Shown here piece by piece: positions 1 to 8,977 of a DNA stretch of 36,277 bases. How positions within the stretch are numbered: the stretch's first letter is position 1; every line of letters starts with the position of its first letter. The notes beneath the pieces are model-generated. The model was not told the origin of the DNA. It saw nothing but the letters and a program-made list of their open reading frames with translations, and did not search any database. Both the position numbers and the translations under genes were made by a program. The stretch comes from Halomonas heilongjiangensis (lineage in GTDB: Bacteria > Pseudomonadota > Gammaproteobacteria > Pseudomonadales > Halomonadaceae): positions 1-36,277 of the forward strand of contig NZ_PNRE01000092.1 in the NCBI RefSeq assembly GCF_002879645.1, written 5' to 3'.

Positions 1-829
1 TGACCACCATGCCGTAGCCCTCGTAGTGCGACGGCAGCACGAACAGATCCGCGCCATGGTATGCCTCGGCCAGGCCGGCGGCGTCCCGCTCGCCCGGCCA
101 GCGCAGGCGGTCGGCCAGGCCGTGGCGACGAGTGGCAGCGATCAGGCGGGCGGCATGCGCCGGGTCCCGGTCGTGGCTGCCGATCGCCTCGCACTCCCAG
201 TCGCGGTCGGCGAGCCCGGCCAGCGCCTCGACCAGCAGGTCATGGCCCTTGCGCGGCGTCAGGGTCGCCACGCAGAGCAGCCGCCCGGAACGCCCGACAG
301 CCTCGAGATCCAGCGCACTGGCGGCCAGGGCGGCCCGCTCGACGCCCGGTTCGACCACCCGGATGCACGCCTCGGGCACGCGGAAGCGCGACAGGCCCCG
401 GGCGGTGTAGGGGCTGGTGACGATCACCCGACGGACGGCGGCCAGGGCGCGGGCCTCGCTCTCGAACAGGCGTCGTTGACTCTCCTCGTCGAGCCCGGTC
501 TCGTCGGCCAGGGGATGGTGAACGAGGGCGGTGATGGCCAGGCGGTCGGCATGCCGCTCGACCACTTCGGGCAACCCGCCCATGGCCAGGCCGTCGATCA
601 CCACCCGGGCACCATCGGGCGACGCCGTCAGGGCCGCCTCCAGACTCCTCCAGGCGGTGGCGTCGGGGTCCGGGAAGCGGCCATCGAGTCCCGTCACCGC
701 GACGCGCCATCCGCGGCGACGCAACTCCACGACCATGCGCGCATCGTAGACATAGCCGCCGGTGAGCTGGCCGGGGTCGCCGGCGACGATCAGGATCAGG
801 TCCGGTGTCGTGTCCTTCTGCCTCTCCAT
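1..829 (-). CDS. Glycosyltransferase family 4 (GT-B), partial
   Basis: Read on the minus strand, an open frame starts at ATG 829 and runs off the left edge after about 276 codons. It opens with a Rossmann-like strand (DLILIVAGDPGQLTGGYVYD) and later has RLLCVATLTPRKGHDLLVEA and LFVLPSHYEGYGMVV. The last two are the start of the second GT-B domain and the nucleotide-sugar-binding E-x7-E region of retaining GT4 enzymes. The start overlaps the stop of the pterin-synthase-like gene (TGATG), so the two are translationally coupled. Donor and acceptor cannot be read from sequence. The pairing with a pterin-synthase-like protein suggests, as inference, a pterin or related heterocycle as acceptor, since bacterial pterin glucosyltransferases also belong to GT4. 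The gene is complete at the N-terminus only. Confidence 0.85.
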   Translation of the reverse strand, partial: MERQKDTTPDLILIVAGDPGQLTGGYVYDARMVVELRRRGWRVAVTGLDGRFPDPDATAWRSLEAALTASPDGARVVIDGLAMGGLPEVVERHADRLAITALVHHPLADETGLDEESQRRLFESEARALAAVRRVIVTSPYTARGLSRFRVPEACIRVVEPGVERAALAASALDLEAVGRSGRLLCVATLTPRKGHDLLVEALAGLADRDWECEAIGSHDRDPAHAARLIAATRRHGLADRLRWPGERDAAGLAEAYHGADLFVLPSHYEGYGMVV

Positions 830-1227
830 CACAGCTCGCCCTCGTAGCTGGCCCAGGCCACATGGGACTCGTGCAGGGTCACGCGCATGGCGTGCAGCCC
901 ACCGGCCGAGTCGCCGAGGCGGCCGAGCTGGATCGCCGTGGCGAGGCGTTCGAAGATCACCCGGGCCATGAATTCGGTGGTGGTATTGCGGCCATGGAAC
1001 TCGTCGAGTTCGTCGAGGTTGCGGTAGTTGAACTCGGCGAGTACCGCCGACAGTGTCTCGCCGGCGAGGCCGATATCCACCACCAGGTCGTCGGCGTCGA
1101 GCTCACGGCGCTGGAAGCAGACGTCGACCACATAGGTGGCGCCGTGGGGGCGCTGGGCGGGGCCGAAGATCTCGCCGCGAAGGCTGTGGGCGATCATGAA
1201 GTGGTCGCGAACGGTCAGGCGGTACAT
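829..1227 (-). CDS. 6-pyruvoyl-tetrahydropterin synthase / QueD-like protein, active site altered
   Basis: This 132-residue protein has the length and fold pattern of the PTPS/QueD family: an N-terminal strand with H14, a HGATY motif at 28-32, a helix around [11 protein letters not shown], the [14 protein letters not shown] helix and the C-terminal [13 protein letters not shown] segment. Compared with E. coli QueD (from memory), H14 and H28 match two zinc ligands, but the third (second His of HGH) is Ala30. The catalytic Cys four residues before HGH is Ala24. The Asp-His pair before NLDEL is replaced by Asn-Tyr. The substrate-anchoring Glu in HES is kept. It is therefore a family member that probably does not run the usual QueD or PTPS reaction. 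It sits between an MDR dehydrogenase and a glycosyltransferase in one leftward operon. A GGAG site precedes the ATG. Confidence 0.82.
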   Translation of the reverse strand: MYRLTVRDHFMIAHSLRGEIFGPAQRPHGATYVVDVCFQRRELDADDLVVDIGLAGETLSAVLAEFNYRNLDELDEFHGRNTTTEFMARVIFERLATAIQLGRLGDSAGGLHAMRVTLHESHVAWASYEGEL

Positions 1228-1246
1228 GTCGGGAGCTCCGGTCGAT

Positions 1247-2233
1247 TCAAGAGGGGGTCGAGTAGTGCAGGCGGTGGCAGAGCGTCTCGCCCGCCGCGCC
1301 GACCAGATGCAGCATCAGCGCCGGCAGCTCGCGGAAGTCGCTCTCGCCGCTGATCAGGGCATCGAGGCGGGGGTCGCACAGCAGCTCGAGGGCCAGCGCC
1401 AGCCGGCGGCGATGGTCCCAGCGCGGGCCGTGCTCGGCGGGCAGGCGGCCCACCTGGCTCGAGCGCAGGGTCAGGCGGCGTGAGTGGAAGGCCTCCCCCA
1501 GCGGCAGGCCCACCACCTCGTCACCGTACCAGCTCATCTCCACGACGCGTGCCTCCAGTCCCGCGAGCCGCAGGGCCAGCTGCAGGCCCTCCCCGCTGCC
1601 GCTGGCGTGGATGACCCGGTCGTTGTCGGGCGCGGCCGTCTCGGGAGTGCGGAAGTCGAGCCCCAGTGCCGCGGCCAGCTCGGCGCGAGCGGGGACCACG
1701 TCGATCAATTGCACCCGGGTACCGGGAATCGCCGCACAGAGCCAGGCGACCAGGGCCCCCACCACGCCGGCACCGACCACCGCGACACGATCGCCCACCC
1801 CGGGTGAGGCGTCCCACAGGCCGTTGACGGCGGTCTCCATGTTCGCCGCCAGCACCGCCCGGGCCGGCGGCAGTCCATCCGGCAGCGGGGTCACCGCACT
1901 CGCCGGCACCACATAGCGGTCCTGATGGGGGTGCAGGCAGAAGACCTCACGGCCCTGCAGGGCGGCCTCGCCGGCCTCTACCACCCCCACGCTGACGTAG
2001 CCGTACTTGACCGGACCGGGGAAGTCGCCGGCCTGGAAGGGGGCGCGCATGCGCCGGTATTCGCTTTCCGGCACCCGGCCCAGGAACACCAGGGCCTCGG
2101 TGCCCCGGCTGATGCCGCTGTAGAGGGTCCTGACACACACCTCGCCCTCGCGAGGGGCGGCCAGGGGCTCCTCGCGCAGGCCACCCCGGCCGGGGGCCAG
2201 GGTCCAGAAGGCGGTGGCGGTGGTGTCTGCCAT
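1247..2233 (-). CDS. MDR-superfamily zinc-type alcohol dehydrogenase-like oxidoreductase
   Basis: This 328-residue protein has the medium-chain dehydrogenase layout. It has an N-terminal GroES-like domain ([18 protein letters not shown]) and a Rossmann domain with [17 protein letters not shown] followed by the acidic end of the second strand ([10 protein letters not shown]). The Cys that binds catalytic zinc in classical alcohol dehydrogenases is replaced in YSGISRGTE, and the structural zinc Cys cluster is also absent, so a zinc-independent reductase or dehydrogenase is likely. The substrate is unknown. It is the first gene of a leftward operon with the pterin-synthase-like and glycosyltransferase genes (19 bases to the next gene), which suggests modification of the same small molecule. 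The start at 2233 has a weak upstream Shine-Dalgarno sequence. Confidence 0.82.
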   Translation of the reverse strand: MADTTATAFWTLAPGRGGLREEPLAAPREGEVCVRTLYSGISRGTEALVFLGRVPESEYRRMRAPFQAGDFPGPVKYGYVSVGVVEAGEAALQGREVFCLHPHQDRYVVPASAVTPLPDGLPPARAVLAANMETAVNGLWDASPGVGDRVAVVGAGVVGALVAWLCAAIPGTRVQLIDVVPARAELAAALGLDFRTPETAAPDNDRVIHASGSGEGLQLALRLAGLEARVVEMSWYGDEVVGLPLGEAFHSRRLTLRSSQVGRLPAEHGPRWDHRRRLALALELLCDPRLDALISGESDFRELPALMLHLVGAAGETLCHRLHYSTPS

Positions 2234-2319
2234 GGCGATGTTCCTGCTGCATGCTGGCTGTCACGAGCCTTCTGCTACCACGGATCCCGACGGTTCCGAC
2301 ATCCTGGCGGCACCCAATC

Positions 2320-2360
2320 TTGTCAACCCATCCTCTACAATAATGGTACAAGAATACAAG
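2320..2360. promoter_or_regulatory. Divergent promoter region with three TACAA repeats
   Basis: The 249-base gap between the divergent dehydrogenase and phosphatidyltransferase genes contains an AT-rich patch that stands out from its GC-rich surroundings. It carries TACAA at 2336-2340, 2347-2351 and 2355-2359 (TTGTA on the other strand), and a TTGACA box on the minus strand at 2320-2325. Direct repeats of this kind resemble operators of MerR-family regulators such as the LitR/CarH light sensors, but no such regulator lies in the window. The assignment as operator is inference. Confidence 0.4.
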
Positions 2361-2482
2361 ATTGCATAATTCAATACTGCCAAGGCTCGGGTAGTGGGCT
2401 ACGTTGTGAAAGTGATCACGCTGCCGCCCAGCATAGCGACAAAGGGCCGGCGCCGTCGCCGGTGCCGCCCTCGGGAGTTCCC

Positions 2483-3241
2483 ATGTCACGTTCCGCCCCT
2501 CTTCAGGATCTCACCCCGCGGCCGCATGGGCAGACCGGCCCCACACCGCGACTCGCTGTGGAGCTGGCGACGGGATTCGCCGCGCTGCTCGCGGCCAGCA
2601 TACTGGCGGGTCAGTGGCTCGGGGCGAGCCTGGCGGTATCCCTGGTGGCCATGACCACGTATCTCGTCCTGGCCGGGCTGGTCCTGCACCGGCTGCCGAA
2701 CCACCGACGCGGGCTGGGTTGGGCCAACCGGATCACGCTGGCCAGAGGCGCGTTGGTGGCGCTGCTGACCGGGGCCGTGACCGACCCCGACCTGCTGTCG
2801 ACATGGAGCGGGCCGTTCGCCGGCCTGGCCCTGGTCGCCCTGCTGCTCGACGGCCTGGACGGCTGGGTGGCCCGGCGTAGCGGCACCACCAGCCCCTTCG
2901 GTGCCCGCTTCGACATGGAGCTGGATGCCTTCTTCATCCTGGTGCTGTGCCTGGCGCTGATGATGCTCGGCAAGGTCGGCCCCTGGGTGCTGGCCATCGG
3001 TACCCTGCGCTACGCCTTCGTGCTGGCGGGCCAGGGCCTGCGCTGGCTGACGGCGCCCCTGCCGGAGAGTCGCCGCCGCAAGGCGATCTGTGTCTGGCAG
3101 GTCGCGACGCTGATGGTCTGCCTGCTGCCGGCCGTCGATGCCGCGACAGCGGGTTGGCTGGCGGCGACGGCGCTGGCGGGACTCATCGGGTCGTTTGCCA
3201 CCGATATCGCCTGGCTCTACCGCCGCGCCGGGCGTCGATGA
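2483..3241 (+). CDS. CDP-alcohol phosphatidyltransferase family membrane protein
   Basis: The protein is 252 residues when started at ATG 2483, which follows CGGGAG; the open frame extends upstream but without a ribosome site or coding character. The family signature DG-x2-AR-x8-G-x3-D-x3-D is complete around residues 125-150 (DGWVARRSGTTSPFGARFD then MELD). Several hydrophobic segments surround it: LAVELATGFAALLAASILAG, LVAMTTYLVLAGLV, LALVALLLDGL, FFILVLCLALMML, and C-terminal helices. Such enzymes transfer a phosphatidyl group from CDP-diacylglycerol to an alcohol or catalyse related CDP-alcohol reactions at the inner membrane. The acceptor is unknown. It is divergent from the pterin-like operon and followed after 32 bases by a YceI gene, probably co-transcribed. 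Confidence 0.88.
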   Translation: MSRSAPLQDLTPRPHGQTGPTPRLAVELATGFAALLAASILAGQWLGASLAVSLVAMTTYLVLAGLVLHRLPNHRRGLGWANRITLARGALVALLTGAVTDPDLLSTWSGPFAGLALVALLLDGLDGWVARRSGTTSPFGARFDMELDAFFILVLCLALMMLGKVGPWVLAIGTLRYAFVLAGQGLRWLTAPLPESRRRKAICVWQVATLMVCLLPAVDAATAGWLAATALAGLIGSFATDIAWLYRRAGRR

Positions 3242-3273
3242 CGGCAGCCCCACCCCCTTCGGAGGAATTCGCG

Positions 3274-3891
3274 ATGTCCACGATGTTCACGTCTCTTCGC
3301 TTCCCGACGCTGCCCATGGCGACCGGCCTGGTCGCAGCGCTCGCCCTCACCGCCACGACCGCCGCCGCCGAGCCCCGTACCTACGAGATCGACCCCGAGC
3401 ACTTCTCCATCGGCTTTCTGACCGAGCATGTCGGCTATGCGGACTTGCTGGGCATGTTTCTGGAGGGCAGCGGTGAATTCGTCTACGACGACCAGACCCG
3501 GGAGCTGCACTCGGCCCGGGTGGAGGTCGCCGCCGACAGTGTCTTCACAAATCACGACGAACGCGACAACCACCTGCGCAGCAACGACTTCCTCGACGCC
3601 CGCCGTCACGCGACCATCGTCTTCGAGGCCACCGGCTTCGAGGCGCACAGCGACAGCGAAGGCACCCTGGAAGGCGAACTGACCCTGCTCGGCGAGACCC
3701 GCCCCGTGACCCTGGCGGTCACGCTCAACAAGGCCGAGACGTATCCCTTCGGTCATGAGCAATACACCCTGGGCCTGTCGGCACGCACCACCCTCGCACG
3801 CAGCGACTGGGGCATGAGCTACGGCGTCGACAGCGGCATGGTCGGCGACGAAGTGGAGCTGATCTTCGAGCTGGAGGCGATTCGACAGTAG
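3274..3891 (+). CDS. YceI family periplasmic protein
   Basis: A 205-residue protein started at ATG 3274, seven bases after a strong GGAGGA; the longer open frame upstream overlaps the preceding gene in another reading frame and is rejected. It has an N-terminal signal peptide of about 29 residues (hydrophobic core ATGLVAALALTATTAAA). The lipocalin-like YceI domain follows: YEIDPEHFSIGF near the mature start, a central DFLDARRHATIVFEATGF and a C-terminal VGDEVELIFELEA. YceI proteins bind isoprenoid-type lipids in a beta-barrel and are periplasmic. Its link to the phosphatidyltransferase gene upstream suggests a role in handling a membrane lipid, but this is inference. Confidence 0.9.
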   Translation: MSTMFTSLRFPTLPMATGLVAALALTATTAAAEPRTYEIDPEHFSIGFLTEHVGYADLLGMFLEGSGEFVYDDQTRELHSARVEVAADSVFTNHDERDNHLRSNDFLDARRHATIVFEATGFEAHSDSEGTLEGELTLLGETRPVTLAVTLNKAETYPFGHEQYTLGLSARTTLARSDWGMSYGVDSGMVGDEVELIFELEAIRQ

Positions 3892-3933
3892 ATAGGCTGG
3901 CAAGTCACGGCCAGGCTGCTAGACTGGCCCTCG

Positions 3934-4047
3934 ACGCTTGACGGGGTGCCGGTGAATCCGGCTGAGATGGCGCAGGTCGGCCGCGAGGTCACCACCAGCG
4001 CTGGTCCCGTGGAACCTGATCCGGTTAACGCCGGCGTAGGGAATCAG
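3934..4047 (+). promoter_or_regulatory. TPP riboswitch (THI element) upstream of tenA
   Basis: The conserved thi-box pieces appear in order: ACGGGGTGCC at 3941-3950, GGCTGAGA at 3960-3967, the variable P3 arm, CCCGTGGAACCTGATCCGG around 4006-4024, and GGCGTAGGGAATCAGG ending at 4048. This is the thiamine pyrophosphate aptamer. Downstream, CTCCGG at 4103-4108 can pair with CCGGAG at 4122-4127, which contains the tenA Shine-Dalgarno sequence. A second stem (GGGCCAG 4053-4059 with CTGGCCC 4075-4081) lies between. The expression platform therefore looks translational. Confidence 0.95.
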
Positions 4048-4132
4048 GCGGTGGGCCAGCCACGCAGCACCTTCCTGGCCCGCCCCCTTCACCTCGCCCG
4101 CGCTCCGGATCGCCGCTTCGACCGGAGGCAAG

Positions 4133-4801
4133 ATGGGGTACCGCTTCGACGATCTGACCGCCGCCTGCCAGGACGACTGGCGCCGCTATGTCGAGCACGA
4201 CTTCGTGCGCCAGCTCGGCGCCGGCTCGCTCGCGCAGGGTGCCTTTCGCCACTACCTGCAGCAGGATTACCTGTTCCTGATCCATTTCGCCCGGGCCTAT
4301 GCCCTGGCCGCCTACAAGAGCCGCACCCTGGCCGACCTGCGCCAGGCCCATGAGGGGCTCAAGGCGATCGTCGACGTGGAACTCGGCCTGCACGTGGGCT
4401 ACTGCCGCGACTGGGGCATCGACGAGGCCGACCTGGCCCGGTTGCCCGAGGCCAAGGCCACCCTCGCCTATACCCGCTATGTGCTGGATACCGGCAACCG
4501 GGGCGACCTGCTCGACCTTCACGTGGCCTTGGCGCCCTGCCTGATCGGCTACGGCGAGATCGCCAACTGGCTGAATGCCCAGGCCTTCACCGTACGCGGC
4601 GAGGCCAATCCCTATGACGCCTGGATCGCCATGTACGAGGGCGACGACTTCCAGGGCGCCATGCGCGCCGAGCTGGAGTGGCTCGATGCGCGCCTGGCCG
4701 ACGTCACCCCGGCGCGCTTCCAGGAGCTGTCGGGGGTATTCCGCGACGCCACGCGACTCGAGATCGACTTCTGGCAGATGGGGCTGGAGCGCACCGACTG
4801 A
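4133..4801 (+). CDS. tenA: TenA-type aminopyrimidine aminohydrolase
   Basis: A 222-residue TenA/THI-4 family protein of normal length. The family's active-site residues are visible: D45 in QQDYLFL, the nucleophile Cys136 in LAPCLIGYGE with Y140, and a C-terminal Glu (E210) in RLEIDFWQM. The enzyme hydrolyses 4-amino-5-aminomethyl-2-methylpyrimidine, salvaging the pyrimidine part of degraded thiamine for reuse as HMP in the cytosol. It has its own TPP riboswitch and a GGAGG site at 4124-4128, seven to eight bases before the start. It precedes thiC, the de novo HMP synthase, which has a separate riboswitch, so salvage and synthesis respond to the same ligand but can be set separately. Confidence 0.93.
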   Translation: MGYRFDDLTAACQDDWRRYVEHDFVRQLGAGSLAQGAFRHYLQQDYLFLIHFARAYALAAYKSRTLADLRQAHEGLKAIVDVELGLHVGYCRDWGIDEADLARLPEAKATLAYTRYVLDTGNRGDLLDLHVALAPCLIGYGEIANWLNAQAFTVRGEANPYDAWIAMYEGDDFQGAMRAELEWLDARLADVTPARFQELSGVFRDATRLEIDFWQMGLERTD

Positions 4802-4889
4802 CCGCCTGGTTCCATCGACAGACCCGCGCTGGCCCTGGTCAGGCCGGACGCGGCGGGCAAGATAGAGACTTGCCAAGCAATCGACCACC

Positions 4890-4993
4890 ACGCTTGACGG
4901 GGTGCCGTTGAAGACGGCTGAGATCATGCGGCGCACGCGCCCGAGCATGGATCCCGTTGAACCTGAACTGGCTAGGACCAGCGTAGGGATCAA
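4890..4993 (+). promoter_or_regulatory. TPP riboswitch (THI element) upstream of thiC
   Basis: A second complete thi-box: ACGGGGTGCC (4897-4906), GGCTGAGAT (4916-4924), GGATCCCGTTGAACCTGAAC (4939-4958) and CAGCGTAGGGATCAAG (4979-4994). The start CGCTTGACGGGGTGCCG is the same as in the tenA element while the P3 arm differs. Downstream, CTCCCT at 5050-5055 can pair with AGGGAG at 5084-5089, the thiC ribosome-binding site, again suggesting control of translation initiation. Confidence 0.96.
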
Positions 4994-5085
4994 GCGACAT
5001 GCAGGCTCGGCAAGACCCGACACCCTGCCCCTGTCACTTCCCACCTGTCCTCCCTGACAACACCCCCAGACGTGACACCCCCTAG

Positions 5086-6987
<1,902 letters not shown>

Positions 6988-7011
6988 GGCGCGACGCGAC
7001 CCGGGAAACGG

Positions 7012-7050
7012 AACGTCCCGTCGCTACCGAGTAGCGACGGGACGTTTTTT
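7012..7050 (+). terminator. Rho-independent terminator after thiC
   Basis: A perfect 16-base-pair stem (7012-7027 with 7031-7046) with a three-base loop is followed by a run of Ts to 7050. The outer stem bases AACG/CGTT also supply an A-run on the other strand, so it may work in both directions and also close the leftward outer-membrane protein gene at 7085. Confidence 0.95.
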
Positions 7051-7084
7051 CATGCGCCGGGGGCCGGTTCGGCCACCACCGCGA

Positions 7085-7621
7085 TCAGAACCGATAGGTC
7101 AGACCGACGCTGGCGGCGTCGAAGGTATTGTCGTCCTGGTCCAGGTAGCGCATGTAGTCGGCTCCGACCGCCAGGTTCGACGTCAGGTCGAACTCGGCGC
7201 CGGCCCCGTAGGAGAAGTCGGTCTCACGCTCACTGCCTTCGAACGGACCGACGGTGAACGAGCCCTTCATTTCGCTGACGCCCGCCAGACCGTAGAGCCG
7301 AAACTGATCGCCGAGTGGCAGGATGCCCTTGGCATAGGCACCGACCACATGATCGAGTTCGAACTCCACCCCGCGGTTGGTGTCGGAGCCGCCGGTCCCC
7401 AGGTGGCCCTCGACGGCGAAATAGTCGTTGAACTGGACACCGCCGCGCAGGCGAAGCCCGGTGCTTTCGGCCGTGGGCCCACCATCGGGATTCAACTCCC
7501 AGAACATGGCATCGCCACCGATGTAGGGCTGGATGCTCATGGGCTGTTGCGCCTGGGCGGTCGCGGACAAGGCCCCCGCGGTCAGCAGAGCGGAAACAGA
7601 CGAAATGGCAAGTGTCTTCAT
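7085..7621 (-). CDS. Outer-membrane beta-barrel (porin-family) protein
   Basis: A 178-residue protein with a clear signal peptide (MKTLAISSVSALLTAGALSA, cleavage after AQA). The mature part alternates hydrophobic and polar residues in about eight strands: IQPYIGGDAMFW, GLRLRGGVQFNDYFAVEG, HVVGAYAKGILPL, FRLYGLAGVSEMKG, FSYGAGAEFDLTSNLAVGA. It ends in VGLTYRF, the terminal aromatic signal recognised by the BAM assembly machinery. This matches the small eight-stranded barrel family (OmpA-like or OmpW-like). No specific function is assignable. GGAGGT precedes the start, and an inverted repeat GGAAAC-GGC-GTTTCC at 7638-7652 lies just upstream. Confidence 0.85.
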   Translation of the reverse strand: MKTLAISSVSALLTAGALSATAQAQQPMSIQPYIGGDAMFWELNPDGGPTAESTGLRLRGGVQFNDYFAVEGHLGTGGSDTNRGVEFELDHVVGAYAKGILPLGDQFRLYGLAGVSEMKGSFTVGPFEGSERETDFSYGAGAEFDLTSNLAVGADYMRYLDQDDNTFDAASVGLTYRF

Positions 7622-7637
7622 GGTGCACCTCCAATTA

Positions 7638-7652
7638 GGAAACGGCGTTTCC
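7638..7652. promoter_or_regulatory. Inverted repeat upstream of the barrel-protein gene
   Basis: GGAAAC-GGC-GTTTCC is a perfect 6-3-6 inverted repeat 17 bases before the start codon of the leftward barrel-protein gene. It could be an operator or a small leader hairpin just ahead of the GGAGGT site. Confidence 0.35.
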
Positions 7653-7705
7653 CTACGCAGCGGCCATTCTGGTACAGCGCATACCCGTGTGCAACCCCCC
7701 CCGAC

Positions 7706-8638
7706 TCACCCGCGTCGCGAAATGCTCAGCAGCAGGATGCCCCCGAGCACGATGGCCCCGCCGACCAGCTGGCCGGCGGAGAGCATCTGGCCCAGCACCA
7801 GGTAACCCAGCACCAGCGACGCGACCGGCTCCACGTTCATCACCGGGGCGTTGCGTGCCATGTCCAGCCGGGGCAGCGAGACGAACAGGATCGCGAAACC
7901 CACGCCGTAGAGCAGGGCCAGGGACAGCAGCCCCACCCAGCCGGTGGGGCTGGCCGGCAGGGCCATGCCGCCCGGCACCAGCCCACTGACGCCGGCCAGC
8001 GCCATGATGCCGAACACGATGGTCATGGTCAGCAGGCTGCGCACCGAGTTGCTCACCGCGGCCAGGCGGTGCTGGGTGATCCACAGCGCACAGGCGAAGG
8101 CCGTGGCGGCGACCAGGCCGAAGCCGACCCCCACCGCCCAGTCGGGTCCCATGGCCTCCGGTGAGGCGAGCCAGGTCGGGATGTCGAGCACCACGACCAG
8201 TCCCACCAGGATGGTCGCCATGATCACCACCGCCCGGGCGGTGGGCCTCGGCCCCCCCAGCGCCCAGGTGAGCAGCGCCAACTGGAGGGGAAAGGTGTTC
8301 ATCAACAGCAGCGCCACCACCACCGGAATACGCGCCACCGCCGAGTAGAGACAGAGACTCTGTATCGCCACCAGCACCCCCACCGCCAGCTGCCAGCGAC
8401 GGGTGCCCGGGGGCAGCGCGATCCGCCGCCGCTTGATCAATACCAGCCCCACCAGTACCACCAGCGCCACGCTGGAGCGCGCCAGGATCGCCACCAGTAG
8501 CCCGGTGCCCTCGTCGAAGGCCAGCCGGGCGGCCACGTGGTTGGCGGCGAACAGGGTGGCCAGCCCGAGCATCAGCAGGATGGCCAGGTGGCGGGGAAAG
8601 GGCTGAACGACAGCCGCGGCGGCAGGCGAAAGGGACAT
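7706..8638 (-). CDS. EamA/DMT-family transporter
   Basis: A 310-residue protein when started at ATG 8638; the frame can be extended to a TTG at 8668 but nothing favours that. It has two tandem EamA repeats of about five helices each: LAILLMLGLATLFAANHVAA, LARSSVALVVLVGLVLI, VVVALLLMNTFPLQLALLTW, then FGLVAATAFACALW, LLTMTIVFGIMALAGVSG, PVASLVLGYLVLGQMLSAGQ and a final AIVLGGILLLS. The family moves small metabolites across the inner membrane, usually outward. The substrate is unknown. It stands alone and does not appear to belong to the neighbouring operons. Confidence 0.9.
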   Translation of the reverse strand: MSLSPAAAAVVQPFPRHLAILLMLGLATLFAANHVAARLAFDEGTGLLVAILARSSVALVVLVGLVLIKRRRIALPPGTRRWQLAVGVLVAIQSLCLYSAVARIPVVVALLLMNTFPLQLALLTWALGGPRPTARAVVIMATILVGLVVVLDIPTWLASPEAMGPDWAVGVGFGLVAATAFACALWITQHRLAAVSNSVRSLLTMTIVFGIMALAGVSGLVPGGMALPASPTGWVGLLSLALLYGVGFAILFVSLPRLDMARNAPVMNVEPVASLVLGYLVLGQMLSAGQLVGGAIVLGGILLLSISRRG

Positions 8639-8698
8639 GGGACGCGATTCCGGTGTGCGACAGGGCAACGAATAGGCCAGAATGCCAGCGAAGCCGAT

Positions 8699-8741
8699 AG
8701 AAGGCTAACGGTATTCACGACTCTCTGACGCAGCGCAGCAT
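8699..8741 (+). repeat. Copy 1 of the ackA upstream region
   Basis: These 43 bases match 9803-9845 without gaps apart from a few substitutions (shared core GAAGGCTA, CGACT, TCTGACGCA, GCAGCAT). In the intact copy the block lies 53 bases before ackA; here it is joined directly to a 3' fragment of pta. It marks the left end of a deleted ackA-pta duplicate. Confidence 0.8.
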
Positions 8742-8897
8742 GAGAGCGTCGGCCGTCAGAAGGCCCCGGATTCGCCGGTGGCCGGCCGCGCCACGGTGTT
8801 CGTCTTCCCCGGCCTCAGCACCGGCAACACCACCTAACAAGGCGGTGCAGCGCAGCGCCCGGGTGGTCAGCGTCGCCCCCTTTCTGCAGGGCCTGAC
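8742..8897 (+). pseudogene. pta: Remnant of a duplicated pta 3' region
   Basis: This stretch aligns with 13015-13170 inside the intact pta gene, with roughly a dozen differences by eye over about 155 bases. An inserted A turns the codon for Tyr in TTYKAV into a TAA stop and shifts the frame, so it cannot encode protein. Downstream of the shift the peptide [19 protein letters not shown] is still readable. It follows immediately on the copy of the ackA upstream region, so the relic equals a whole ackA-pta operon with about 3.2 kb of interior deleted. Similarity fades after 8897. The rest of the 339-base gap before the methyltransferase gene shows no coding sequence. Confidence 0.85.
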
Positions 8898-8977
8898 GGA
8901 ACGCGCTCTATCCCGCTCGCCTCTGTCGGCCTAGAGTGGAAGCATACTTTGTTCTCTACGCAGCAGGAGGCACGCCC

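Noticed and set aside
26..847. A 273-codon plus-strand frame at the left edge
   Set aside because: The opposite strand encodes a recognisable GT4 glycosyltransferase that is coupled to the next gene; the plus frame has no motifs.
1925..2482. N-terminal extension of the phosphatidyltransferase frame
   Set aside because: It runs over the oppositely oriented dehydrogenase gene and the promoter region; ATG 2483 has a ribosome site and starts the conserved protein.
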